Of a stretch of DNA of 64,000 bases, positions 10,101 through 17,115 are shown one piece after another. The stretch comes from Umezawaea sp042738955 (GTDB taxonomy: Bacteria; Actinomycetota; Actinomycetes; Mycobacteriales; Pseudonocardiaceae). The DNA lies in contig NZ_JBHYHC010000040.1 in the NCBI RefSeq assembly GCF_042738955.1, positions 10,315-74,314 of the forward strand, written 5' to 3'. The stretch's first letter is position 1; each line of letters opens with the position of its first letter. The notes under the pieces were generated by a model. The model ran no database searches, was not told the DNA's origin, and was given only the letters and a program-made list of their open reading frames with translations. The position numbers and the translations under genes are program-made.

Positions 10101-13100
10101 CGGCCTGCGGGACTTCGGCGTCCACAGCAGGGCCGACGACGACGTGCCGTGGACCCGCCACGCCGTCGGCCGCCTGGCGCTCACGGTCGGCGGCCCGCCC
10201 GTGCGGACCGCCGACGGAGGCGTGGAGGTCGCCCTGCCCGCCGAGGACCGGGAGGCCGACTTCGTCCTGCACCCCGCCCTGCTGCACGCCGCGCTGGACG
10301 CGGTGCTGCCCGCGGGGGACCGGGACCTGCTGCGCGGCGTCCGGGTGCACGCGGCGGGCGCGGTGGCCGTCACCGCCCGGTCCCGCCCGCTGGGGCCGGG
10401 GGAGTTCGCGCTCGACCTCGACGACGAGTCCGGCCGTCCGGTCGCGACGGTCGACCTCGTGCGCGTGCGCCCGACGCCCCCGCGCGCTGAACCGCCGTCG
10501 CACGACGCCCTCTTCCACGTCCGGTGGACGCCGGTGGCGGCTCCCGCGCCGCGGTCCGGGCACGTCCGGCGGTTCACCGCCGACACCCTGCCGACGGTGG
10601 TCCCCGACGTCGCCGTGCTCGTCGTGGAGTCCACCGAGGACACCCACGCCCTGGTGGCGGCGGTGCTGGCGGCCGTGCGCCGGTGGCTCGCCGCCACCCG
10701 CTTCGCCGCCGTGCCGCTTGTGGTCCTCACGTCGGGCGGGCTCGCGGCCGCCGCCGTTCGCGGCCTGCTCCGGTCCGTGCTGCTGGAACACCCCGACCGG
10801 ATCGTCCTGGTGGACGCGGACGCCGACGTCCCCGACCCGGTGCTCGCCGCGCTCGCGGCGTCCGGTGAACCGGAGTGGACGGTCCGCAAGGGCCGGGTGC
10901 TGGCTCCCCGCCTCGCCCGGCTCGTCACCTCGGGCTCTCACGCCTGGAACCCCGAGGCCACGGTCGTGATCACCGGCGGCGCGGGCGCGCTCGGCGGCCT
11001 GCTCGCCCGACGGCTGGTGCGCGAGCACGGCGTGCGGCACCTGCTGCTGTTGTCCCGGCGGGGCGCGGAACCCGAGTGGGTGCGTGAGCTGCGCGGCCAC
11101 GGTGCGCAGGTGGCGGTCGTGGCGTGCGACGTCGCGGACCGGGAGTCGCTGGCCGCGGCGCTCGCCGGGGTCGACCCGGACCACCCGGTGACCGCCGTGG
11201 TCCACACCGCGGGCGTGCTGGACGACGGGGTCGTCGAGTCGCTGACACCCGAACGCCTGGCCGCCGTGCTACGGCCGAAGGTCGACGGCGCCCGGAACCT
11301 GCACGAGCTGACCGCCGGGCTGGACCTGACCGCGTTCGTCCTGTTCTCCTCGGTGGCGGGCGTGTTCGGCAGCCCCGGCCAGGCCAACTACTCGGCCGCC
11401 AACGCCTACCTCGACGCCCTCGCCGAGCACCGCCACGCCCTCGGCCTCGCCGCCACGTCGATCGCCTGGGGCATCTGGTCGCCCGACGTGCTCGACGGCA
11501 GCGCCATGGGCGGGCACCTCGACGACGCCGACCTGGCCCGCATCGCGCGCGGCGGGTTCCGGCCCGTCACGGAGGCGTCCGGCGCGGCCCTGTTCGACCG
11601 CGCCCTCGCCTCCGGGGTGGCCTCGGTGGTCGCCGCGCCGCTGGACCTCGGCAGGCTGCGCGCCCGCGACGACCTCCCCGCGCTGCTGCGGGCGGTCGTG
11701 GGCACCTCGTCCCGCCCGTCCGCGCTGCCCGTGGCGGCGCGCGCGTCCCGACTCGCCGGGCTGGCCCCGGAAGCGCGGCACGACCTGCTGCTCGACCTCG
11801 TGCACGAGCAGGTCGACCACGTGCTGGGGCGCGCCGACCTCGCCGCCGGGCGCACGTTCCGCGACGTGGGGATCGACTCGCTCACCGCCGTGGAGCTGCG
11901 CAACCGGCTGGCTGCGGCGACCGGCCTCGCACTGCCCGCCACGGTCGCGTTCGACCACCCCACGCCGGAGGCGTTGACCGGCCACCTCCTCGCCCTGCTG
12001 GCGGGCGGCCCCAGCACCGCCGACGCCGCCGATCCCGTCGTGGACGCCGAGTTGGCCGACGACGTCCGGCCGGCGGCCGAGGTCGTGCCGCTGGTCGCCG
12101 ACCCGGCCGAGGTCCTGCTCACCGGCGCGACCGGGTTCCTCGGGGCGTTCCTGCTGCGCGACCTGCTCGCGAGCACCCGCGCCGTGGTGCACTGCCTCGT
12201 CCGCGGCGTCGACCAGCGGGACGCCGAGGACCGGGTGCGCGCGGCGGCGGAGTTCTACGGCACCTGGCGGGCCGCCGACGCGGACCGGATCTCCGTGGTG
12301 CCAGGCGACCTCGCCGAACCCCGGCTCGGCCTCACCGAGGAGCGCTTCGACGCCCTCGCCCGCTCGGTGGACGTCGTCTACCACGCGGGCGCGCAGGTCA
12401 ACTGGCTGTTCCCGTACGCGGACCTCAGGGCCGCCAACGTGGTGGGCACCGAGGAGGTGCTGCGGCTCGCCGCCCGGCACCGGACCGTCGCCGTGCACCA
12501 CCTGTCGTCCGTCGGCGTGTTCGCGGGCCCGCACGACGACGGGCGGCCGCTGGCCGTGGACGACACGACCGGCCCCTTCGACGCGCTCGGCACCGGCTAC
12601 CGGCGGAGCAAGTGGGTCGCCGAACAGCTCGTGGAGCGGGCTCGGGAGCGCGGGCTGCCGGTCACGGTCCACCGGGTCGACGTCATCTCCGGCGACCGCG
12701 ACCGGGGAGCGTGCCAGCTCCAGGACTTCGTCTGGCTCAGCGTGCGGGGAATGCTCCAGGTCGGAGCGGCCCCCGCCGGTCTCGCGGGCGACCTCAACCT
12801 CGTGCCGGTCGACTACGTGAGCGAGGCGGTCCTGGCCCTGTCGCGGTCGCCGGAGGCGGTGGGGCGCACGTTCCACCTGTCCACCGACGACCCGGTGCCG
12901 TTCGCCGACGTCCTGGCCGTGCTGCGGTCGGCGGGCCACCGGCTCGACGAGGTGGCGTGGGACGAGTGGACGGCGCTCGTCCGCGCCGACCGGGACAACG
13001 CGCTCCGACCGCTGCTCGCGCTGTTCGAGTCGGCGCTGGGCGGTCCGACGGCGTACTCGGCGGTCGACACGAGCGCCACCCGCGCGCTCGTGGAGGCTCA

Positions 13101-13197
13101 GGGCGTCGTGTGCCCGCCCCTGGACGAGGCGCTGCTCCGCAGGTACGCCGAGTTCTTCTCGGAGGTGGGGTACTTCCCCCGCACCGCGTCGACCTGA
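7192..13197 (+). CDS. Type I modular PKS, KS-AT-(inactive DH)-KR-ACP-thioester reductase (PKS 2)
   Basis: 2001 residues; AGAGGAG lies before the ATG. KS with Cys207, His342, His380. AT with Ser633 in GHSQGE but FAAH at 734-737 where methylmalonyl ATs have YASH. Residues 890-1085 match a dehydratase by position but lack the HxxxGxxxxP His, and the second motif reads HPALLHAALD, with His1032 where the catalytic Asp belongs. KR (about 1105-1490): TGGAGALGG cofactor motif, LDD at 1343-1345 (B-type), Ser1387, Tyr1400, Asn1404, so active. ACP Ser1563 (VGIDSL). Residues 1640-2001 are a thioester reductase: LLTGATGFLG, Ser1773, Tyr1803 and Lys1807 (YRRSK). Chain release as aldehyde is expected. The last 100 bp overlap the facing SARP gene. 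Confidence 0.96.
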   Translation: MPERSDDELVDYLKWVTADLAKTRRRLAEVESARAEPIAVVGMACRLPGGVASPEDLWRLVVEGRDAVTGFPTDRGWPVDALYDPEPGLPGKTYTREGGFLHDAADFDAGFFGISPREALAMDPQQRILLELSWEALQRAEIDPRTLAGSDTGVYVGLTGTSYVDLDAPPGKGSGHLLTGGLGSVASGRVAYTFGLEGPAITLDTACSSSLVALHLACQALRSGATGLALAGGAMVLSTPGVFVEMAQQRGLAADGRCKSFAAAADGTNCAEGAGVLVLERLSDAQRLGHPVLAVVRGVAVNQDGASNGLSAPNGPAQERVIRAALADAGLNPADVDAVEAHGTGTRLGDPIEAQALLATYGQDRDEPLWLGSVKSNIGHTQVAAGVAGVIKMVLALRHGVLPKTLHVDDPTPVVDWTRGAVRLLTATTPWPETGRPRRVGVSAFGISGTNAHVVLEQAPDPVPVPAEPGLFDGVAPWVLSGRSEAAVRARAAQLDRLGDVDPWAVARSLTAVGAGFEHRAVLVRPDDGPHDLAVTTAATAERVVFVFPGQGSEWVGMALGLAAGAPVFAKALDECAAALRPFVDWELRDVLADAEALERVDVVQPALWAVMVSVARLWVACGVRPDAVIGHSQGEIAAAVVAGALSLEDGARVVALRSRALLPLCGEGAMLTVLAAEDVVADLLAPFDGRVSVAAVNGPAAVTVSGHRDDVDAVEKEVSRRGLARWRVPGVDFAAHSAGVDDVRDEVLAALAPVRPRSAAVPFHSTVTGGVLDTAGLDAEYWHRNLRRTVRFAATAAPLVADRGTRFVECSPSPVLAIHLDGAIGSLRRDDGGPAAFLRSVGEAHGRGVAVDWEAVIGTGARQPDLPTYPFQRERYWLAPRRAGTTSTHPVLHSAVAPAGEDVLLVSGELSPASWLTAAATPALCAELAVAAGDRLGYGVVDEVAVEAALVPPPSGVLRVQVHLGPDLDGLRDFGVHSRADDDVPWTRHAVGRLALTVGGPPVRTADGGVEVALPAEDREADFVLHPALLHAALDAVLPAGDRDLLRGVRVHAAGAVAVTARSRPLGPGEFALDLDDESGRPVATVDLVRVRPTPPRAEPPSHDALFHVRWTPVAAPAPRSGHVRRFTADTLPTVVPDVAVLVVESTEDTHALVAAVLAAVRRWLAATRFAAVPLVVLTSGGLAAAAVRGLLRSVLLEHPDRIVLVDADADVPDPVLAALAASGEPEWTVRKGRVLAPRLARLVTSGSHAWNPEATVVITGGAGALGGLLARRLVREHGVRHLLLLSRRGAEPEWVRELRGHGAQVAVVACDVADRESLAAALAGVDPDHPVTAVVHTAGVLDDGVVESLTPERLAAVLRPKVDGARNLHELTAGLDLTAFVLFSSVAGVFGSPGQANYSAANAYLDALAEHRHALGLAATSIAWGIWSPDVLDGSAMGGHLDDADLARIARGGFRPVTEASGAALFDRALASGVASVVAAPLDLGRLRARDDLPALLRAVVGTSSRPSALPVAARASRLAGLAPEARHDLLLDLVHEQVDHVLGRADLAAGRTFRDVGIDSLTAVELRNRLAAATGLALPATVAFDHPTPEALTGHLLALLAGGPSTADAADPVVDAELADDVRPAAEVVPLVADPAEVLLTGATGFLGAFLLRDLLASTRAVVHCLVRGVDQRDAEDRVRAAAEFYGTWRAADADRISVVPGDLAEPRLGLTEERFDALARSVDVVYHAGAQVNWLFPYADLRAANVVGTEEVLRLAARHRTVAVHHLSSVGVFAGPHDDGRPLAVDDTTGPFDALGTGYRRSKWVAEQLVERARERGLPVTVHRVDVISGDRDRGACQLQDFVWLSVRGMLQVGAAPAGLAGDLNLVPVDYVSEAVLALSRSPEAVGRTFHLSTDDPVPFADVLAVLRSAGHRLDEVAWDEWTALVRADRDNALRPLLALFESALGGPTAYSAVDTSATRALVEAQGVVCPPLDEALLRRYAEFFSEVGYFPRTAST

Positions 13198-15893
13198 GCC
13201 GTGTCGGCCCGGTGCAGTCGGACCAGCCGGTCGACCTCGGGCGGGTGCCACGACGACGGCGTGACGAGGGCCAGGTAGTCGCGCACGAGGTCGTGGTGCG
13301 CGCCCGAGGGGCTCGCCGGGGCCACTCGGCGCTGCTCCACGACCACGACAGGCGGCGTCCGCGCCGCCACCGCCTCCCCGAAGTGCCGCCGGAGGGCGTC
13401 GGCGTCGGGGCAGTCCAACCGGGCCAGCCACTCCACCACCCGGACCACGACCGCGGACCGCCGGGACGCGGGCAGCGACGACCAGGCGACGTGCCGCAGC
13501 AGCGGGTGCCCGAAGTCGTACCGCACCTGCCCCGGCAGCACCGACGGCTCGACCGCGGTCAGCGCCCCGGCCGCCGCCAGGTCGCGCAGCAGCGGCAGCG
13601 CCTCGGCCTCGGTCAGCCCGCTCGCCGCGGCCACCGCGCTCGGCCACACCGAGTCGCCCACCAGCGCCGCCTCCACGAGCACCGCCTTGAGGACCGGGCG
13701 CAGGCCGTCCAGAACGACGGCCAACGCCCGCGCCACCGGCTCGGGAACGGCCAGACCCCCGTGGTCGGCCCGAGCGCCCGGCCGGTCGACCTCGGCCGCG
13801 TACTCGACGGCGAACCGGGCGTTGCCCCGGCACAGCCCGGTGAGCGCGGTCCGCAGCTCCTCGCCCGCCGACGGCAGCACGCGCGCCAGCAGCCGGTGGA
13901 CGTCGGCGGCGCGCAGCGGCGGCAGCCCGACCACCGCGCCGTCCGCCGTGAACGCCCGCCACCGGGAGGAGTCCTCCAACTGCGCCGGGCTCGCGCTCGC
14001 GAGCACGAGCAGCGCCACCCGCTCGTCGGAGGCGACCAGGTCGCGCACCACCCGTCCCACCATGTCCTCGGTGTGGGTGAGGTTGTCGACCACGAGCACG
14101 ACGGGACCGCGCGCGGCGAGGTTCAGCAGGAACCGCCGCCACACCCGCCCGTGCTCGGCCGACCCGGTGGCGGGGTGGTGGGAGGCCACGCCGATCGTCG
14201 AGCTCAGGGAGGTGAGGATCCAGTCGGCCTCGTCGGCGGACCTCGCCGCGGACCGCACCACGTCGGCGAGCTTCGCGGCCGCCGTCTCCGGGGCGTCGTC
14301 GGGGAGGATCCCCGCGCAGGCGTAGACGTTCTGCCGCAGCACGGGCATCGGCGTGTCGCCGATGCGCGGCGGCACGCGCAGCACGGTCGGCGCGCGCGGA
14401 CCGGAGCGGAGCCCGAGGCGTCGGCAGACCTCCTCCAGCAGCCTGCTCTTGCCGACACCGGGCTCGCCGACGACCGTCACCAGCCGGGGCCGCCGGTCGA
14501 GCAGGCACCGGTCCACCTCGGCGTCCAGCTCCGCCAGTTCCCGCGCGCGGCCGAGCAGCGGCCACTCGGACTCCGGTCGCGGTCCGGCGACGCCTGCGGC
14601 CGACCAGGCCTCCAACGACACCGGCGCGCGCCGGAAGGAGATCTCCGCCCGCGCGCGGTCCCTGGTCAGCCCGTTGACCCAGAGTTCGCCCGGCTCCACG
14701 AACGGCAGCAGCGAGAGACCGCTCTCCGCCGCCGGGCCGGTGATCGACGGGCCGGACGGGGTCGACAGCACGAGCGCCCGCCCGTCGCACACGACCATCC
14801 GCAGCGCGGCCCCGTCGAGCGCCGGGGTGTGGTCGGCGAAGGCCTGCCGGACGTGGAACCCGGCCTGGACCGCCCGCACGGTGTCGTCGTCACGGGCGCG
14901 CTCCACACCGAACGACACGGTCCACAGCGTCCCGGTGCGCGGTCCCGCCAGCCCGCCGAACCGCTCGACCGCGGCGGTGACCAGCGGGTCCACCTCGTCG
15001 ATGGCGTGGTGCAGCCGCTCGGGGTCGGCGACGTGCGGCCCACCGAGGCTGAGCCGCACGAGCAGGGTCGTCACGTTCCTGATCTCGGCGGGAGCGTCGT
15101 CACCCGGCGGAGCGGGCGCGGCAGCGGTCTCCGGCATGGGCGCCCCGCCGTCGCCGCTGATCGTGCGCGCCAGGTCCCGCAGGGCCCTGCCGGGGTCGAG
15201 GCCGAACTCCTCGGCCATCCGCTCGCGCGCCGACCGGTACACCCGCAGCGCGTCGACCTGCCGCCCGCACCGGTGGTAGGCGAGCATCAGCTGTCCCACC
15301 AGGCGTTCCCGCGCGGGTGCGCGTTCCACCGCCGCCACCAGGTCGCTCAGCACCGCCTGGTGGCGTCCGCGCGCCAACTCGGCCTCGAAGCACTGCTCCT
15401 GCGCGTCGAGCCGCTCGCCCTCCAGCATGGCCAGCTCCGGCCACGTGGCGCCGCCGTCGACCAGGTCGGACAGCACCCGACCGCGCCACAGCGCGAGGGC
15501 CCGGACCAGTGCGGCCACGGCCACGTCGGGGGAGCCCGAGTCGAGCGCTTCCCGGCCCTGTTCGGCGAGGGCGCGGAACCGGTGCAGGTCGACCTGCTCG
15601 GGATCGACCGCCAGCACGTACCCGGACGGCCTGGTGTGCAGGGTGAGCACCTCGCGGACCTCGTCGTGCGCGGCGAGCAGCCTCCGCAGCCGCGACACGG
15701 CGTTCTGCACGACCTTCTTGCCGGACAAGGGGATCCGGTCGCCCCACAGAGCGGACATCAGCCGCGTGGTCGACACGACCTGGTTGCCGTGGAGCAGCAG
15801 GTGCGCCAGCACCATCCGCTGCCGCACGCCGCCGAGCGGGACGAGACCGTCGTTCGCGACGAGTTCGAGGGGGCCGAGCACGCGCACCAGCAA
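13098..15893 (-). CDS. SARP-type regulator with cyclase-like and AAA/STAND ATPase domains
   Basis: 931 residues. Order: winged-helix SARP DNA-binding domain (1-95, VRVLGPLELVANDGLVPLGG onward), BTAD (about 95-245), a segment at about 280-430 that resembles a decayed class III adenylate/guanylate cyclase domain (VTTLLVRLSL, VERFGGLAG, SFGVERARDDDTVRAVQAG), then an AAA ATPase with P-loop GEPGVGKSRLL (Lys482) and LVVDNL Walker B, and helical C-terminus. The TTG at 15893 is chosen because GGAG lies 7 bases before it; GTG at 15887 is an alternative. It converges on PKS 2, overlapping it by 100 bp, and follows the small SARP by 52 bp. Likely an activator of the PKS locus (inference). Confidence 0.88.
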   Translation of the reverse strand: MLVRVLGPLELVANDGLVPLGGVRQRMVLAHLLLHGNQVVSTTRLMSALWGDRIPLSGKKVVQNAVSRLRRLLAAHDEVREVLTLHTRPSGYVLAVDPEQVDLHRFRALAEQGREALDSGSPDVAVAALVRALALWRGRVLSDLVDGGATWPELAMLEGERLDAQEQCFEAELARGRHQAVLSDLVAAVERAPARERLVGQLMLAYHRCGRQVDALRVYRSARERMAEEFGLDPGRALRDLARTISGDGGAPMPETAAAPAPPGDDAPAEIRNVTTLLVRLSLGGPHVADPERLHHAIDEVDPLVTAAVERFGGLAGPRTGTLWTVSFGVERARDDDTVRAVQAGFHVRQAFADHTPALDGAALRMVVCDGRALVLSTPSGPSITGPAAESGLSLLPFVEPGELWVNGLTRDRARAEISFRRAPVSLEAWSAAGVAGPRPESEWPLLGRARELAELDAEVDRCLLDRRPRLVTVVGEPGVGKSRLLEEVCRRLGLRSGPRAPTVLRVPPRIGDTPMPVLRQNVYACAGILPDDAPETAAAKLADVVRSAARSADEADWILTSLSSTIGVASHHPATGSAEHGRVWRRFLLNLAARGPVVLVVDNLTHTEDMVGRVVRDLVASDERVALLVLASASPAQLEDSSRWRAFTADGAVVGLPPLRAADVHRLLARVLPSAGEELRTALTGLCRGNARFAVEYAAEVDRPGARADHGGLAVPEPVARALAVVLDGLRPVLKAVLVEAALVGDSVWPSAVAAASGLTEAEALPLLRDLAAAGALTAVEPSVLPGQVRYDFGHPLLRHVAWSSLPASRRSAVVVRVVEWLARLDCPDADALRRHFGEAVAARTPPVVVVEQRRVAPASPSGAHHDLVRDYLALVTPSSWHPPEVDRLVRLHRADTAQVDAVRGKYPTSEKNSAYLRSSASSRGGHTTP

Positions 15894-15945
15894 AGGGGGT
15901 CTCCATCCTCGGACGGCGTCGCCACCGCCGGTCGTCGGGGGACGG

Positions 15946-16758
15946 CTACGCGGCGCTGCGCGGCGGGGTGAGAACGGTGGCCAGGGCGTCGTGCAGGACG
16001 GGGTCGTGCGCCAGGATCCGGCGCAGCAGCTCCTGGGTCCACGACCCGACGCGGCCGCCCCGCCCGGCCACGGCGGTGCTGGTCCGCTGGTACGCGGTCA
16101 CCGCCTCGGCCTGCCTGCCGGACAGGTAGAGGGCGAGCACGAGCCTGCCCGCCAGCGCTTCCCGCGCGGGGTCCTCCATCAGGAGCGGATGCAGGCGCTG
16201 GATCACCGAGTGGGCCCGGCCGACCAGCAGTTCGGCGGTCGCCCAGTCCACCAGCGCCGCTGTCCGGGCCTCGGTGAGCGCCCCGGCCTCGGGCCACCGG
16301 CCCGCGGTCTCCGGCAGGTCCGCCAGCACGGTCCCGCTCCACAGGTCGTCCGCCTCGCCGAGGACCCGGCCCGCGCCCGCCCAGTCGCCCTCGGCGAGCA
16401 GTGCCCGGCCGTGGTCGGCGAGGTCGTGGAACCGGGTGCTGTCGAGCAGGTCGGCGTCGACCCGCACCGAGACGCCCGTCCGGCTCCAGGCGAAGACGGG
16501 CCGCCGCTCCGGCTCCTCCGGGCCCAGCGGCAGCGAGCGGAGCCCGGACACGGCGTTGCGCAGGACCTTGCGCCACGTCGTCGGCTCCTCGCCCGGCCAG
16601 ACCGCCGACCGGAGCCTGCTCTCGGGGACCTGCTGGTTGGCGTTCAGGAGCAACAAGCCGAGGACGGTGCGTTGAACGGCTCCGTTCACCGCGGTGTGTC
16701 CACCGGTGTTGCGGACTTCCAAGGGGCCGAGTATTCGGAAGAATAATTCCCTTTTCAG
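15946..16758 (-). CDS. Small SARP regulator (DNA-binding domain plus BTAD), probable CTG start, TTA codon
   Basis: About 270 residues, the typical size of pathway-specific SARPs. It has the N-terminal winged helix (FRILGPLEVRNTGGHTAVNG, VQRTVLGLLLLNANQQVPES) and a BTAD domain, and no ATPase. The first ordinary start is TTG at 16722, but it would remove the conserved FRILGPL strand. In frame upstream, a TAG stop bounds the gene and the only usable codon is CTG at 16758, with GAGG eight bases before it. With this start, codon 5 is TTA (16746-16744), the codon read by the bldA tRNA in streptomycetes. It is 52 bp upstream of the large SARP on the same strand and probably cotranscribed. Confidence 0.8.
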   Translation of the reverse strand: MKRELFFRILGPLEVRNTGGHTAVNGAVQRTVLGLLLLNANQQVPESRLRSAVWPGEEPTTWRKVLRNAVSGLRSLPLGPEEPERRPVFAWSRTGVSVRVDADLLDSTRFHDLADHGRALLAEGDWAGAGRVLGEADDLWSGTVLADLPETAGRWPEAGALTEARTAALVDWATAELLVGRAHSVIQRLHPLLMEDPAREALAGRLVLALYLSGRQAEAVTAYQRTSTAVAGRGGRVGSWTQELLRRILAHDPVLHDALATVLTPPRSAA

Positions 16759-16919
16759 CGCTACGACCTCGATCCTGTTCTCACTGGTTTCTTCGCCGTC
16801 GGAGTCGTCGTCGGATCCGGTGATGCGGGGACGCTAGCACGGGAATAGAGAACCTATGGAGACGCTGAAACACGTCTCATTTGGGCTGGGATTCCGGGCA
16901 TCGTCGCAGTTCCCGGCGC

Positions 16920-16949
16920 TTCCCGGTCGTGATCCGCCACGACCGGGAA
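16920..16949. other. Perfect 12-bp inverted repeat
   Basis: TTCCCGGTCGTG (16920-16931) pairs with CACGACCGGGAA (16938-16949) around a 6-base loop, ATCCGC. It lies about 165 bp upstream of the small SARP start and 170 bp past the antiporter stop. It could be a second terminator or an operator for the SARP promoter; the sequence does not decide. Confidence 0.55.
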
Positions 16950-17052
16950 CGCGCTGCGGCCCTAGTGCAGGCAAGAACTCGCCCAATTGCGAATGGCGGT
17001 CGACAGTCGAGTTCGAGGCACGCGGTTCGAGTGGGATACCGCTTGGTAATGG

Positions 17053-17086
17053 ACTCCGGTACCTCTGCGCGCACTGGTACCGGAGT
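17053..17086 (-). terminator. Hairpin after the Na+/H+ antiporter gene
   Basis: ACTCCGGTACC (17053-17063) and GGTACCGGAGT (17076-17086) form a perfect 11-bp stem with a 12-base loop, starting 30 bp after the antiporter stop. The position fits a transcription terminator; there is no T-run. Confidence 0.6.
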
Positions 17087-17115
17087 TCACATATGTGTTT
17101 CCCGATATCCGCTAA

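Larger units (their letters stand above)
16759..17115. other. Intergenic region with two or three hairpins, no gene
   Basis: I see no coding sequence in this 357-bp gap. It must carry the promoter of the leftward SARP pair and the 3' end of the leftward antiporter transcript. It contains GAGACG (16859-16864) / CGTCTC (16873-16878) and two stronger inverted repeats listed separately. Local base composition is less GC-rich than the flanking genes. Confidence 0.7.

Noticed and set aside
9860..10450. A functional dehydratase in PKS 2
   Set aside because: Both catalytic residues are missing, so I list the module as KR-only.
3928..11205. Very long antisense frames opposite the two PKS genes (over 1000 residues each)
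   Set aside because: Arg/His/Gly-rich without any domain; the PKS frames have every expected catalytic motif. GC bias makes such frames common.
11124..15971. A 1615-residue + strand frame running past the PKS end and through the SARP
   Set aside because: It overlaps two clearly coding frames on both strands and shows no motif; it is a codon-bias shadow.
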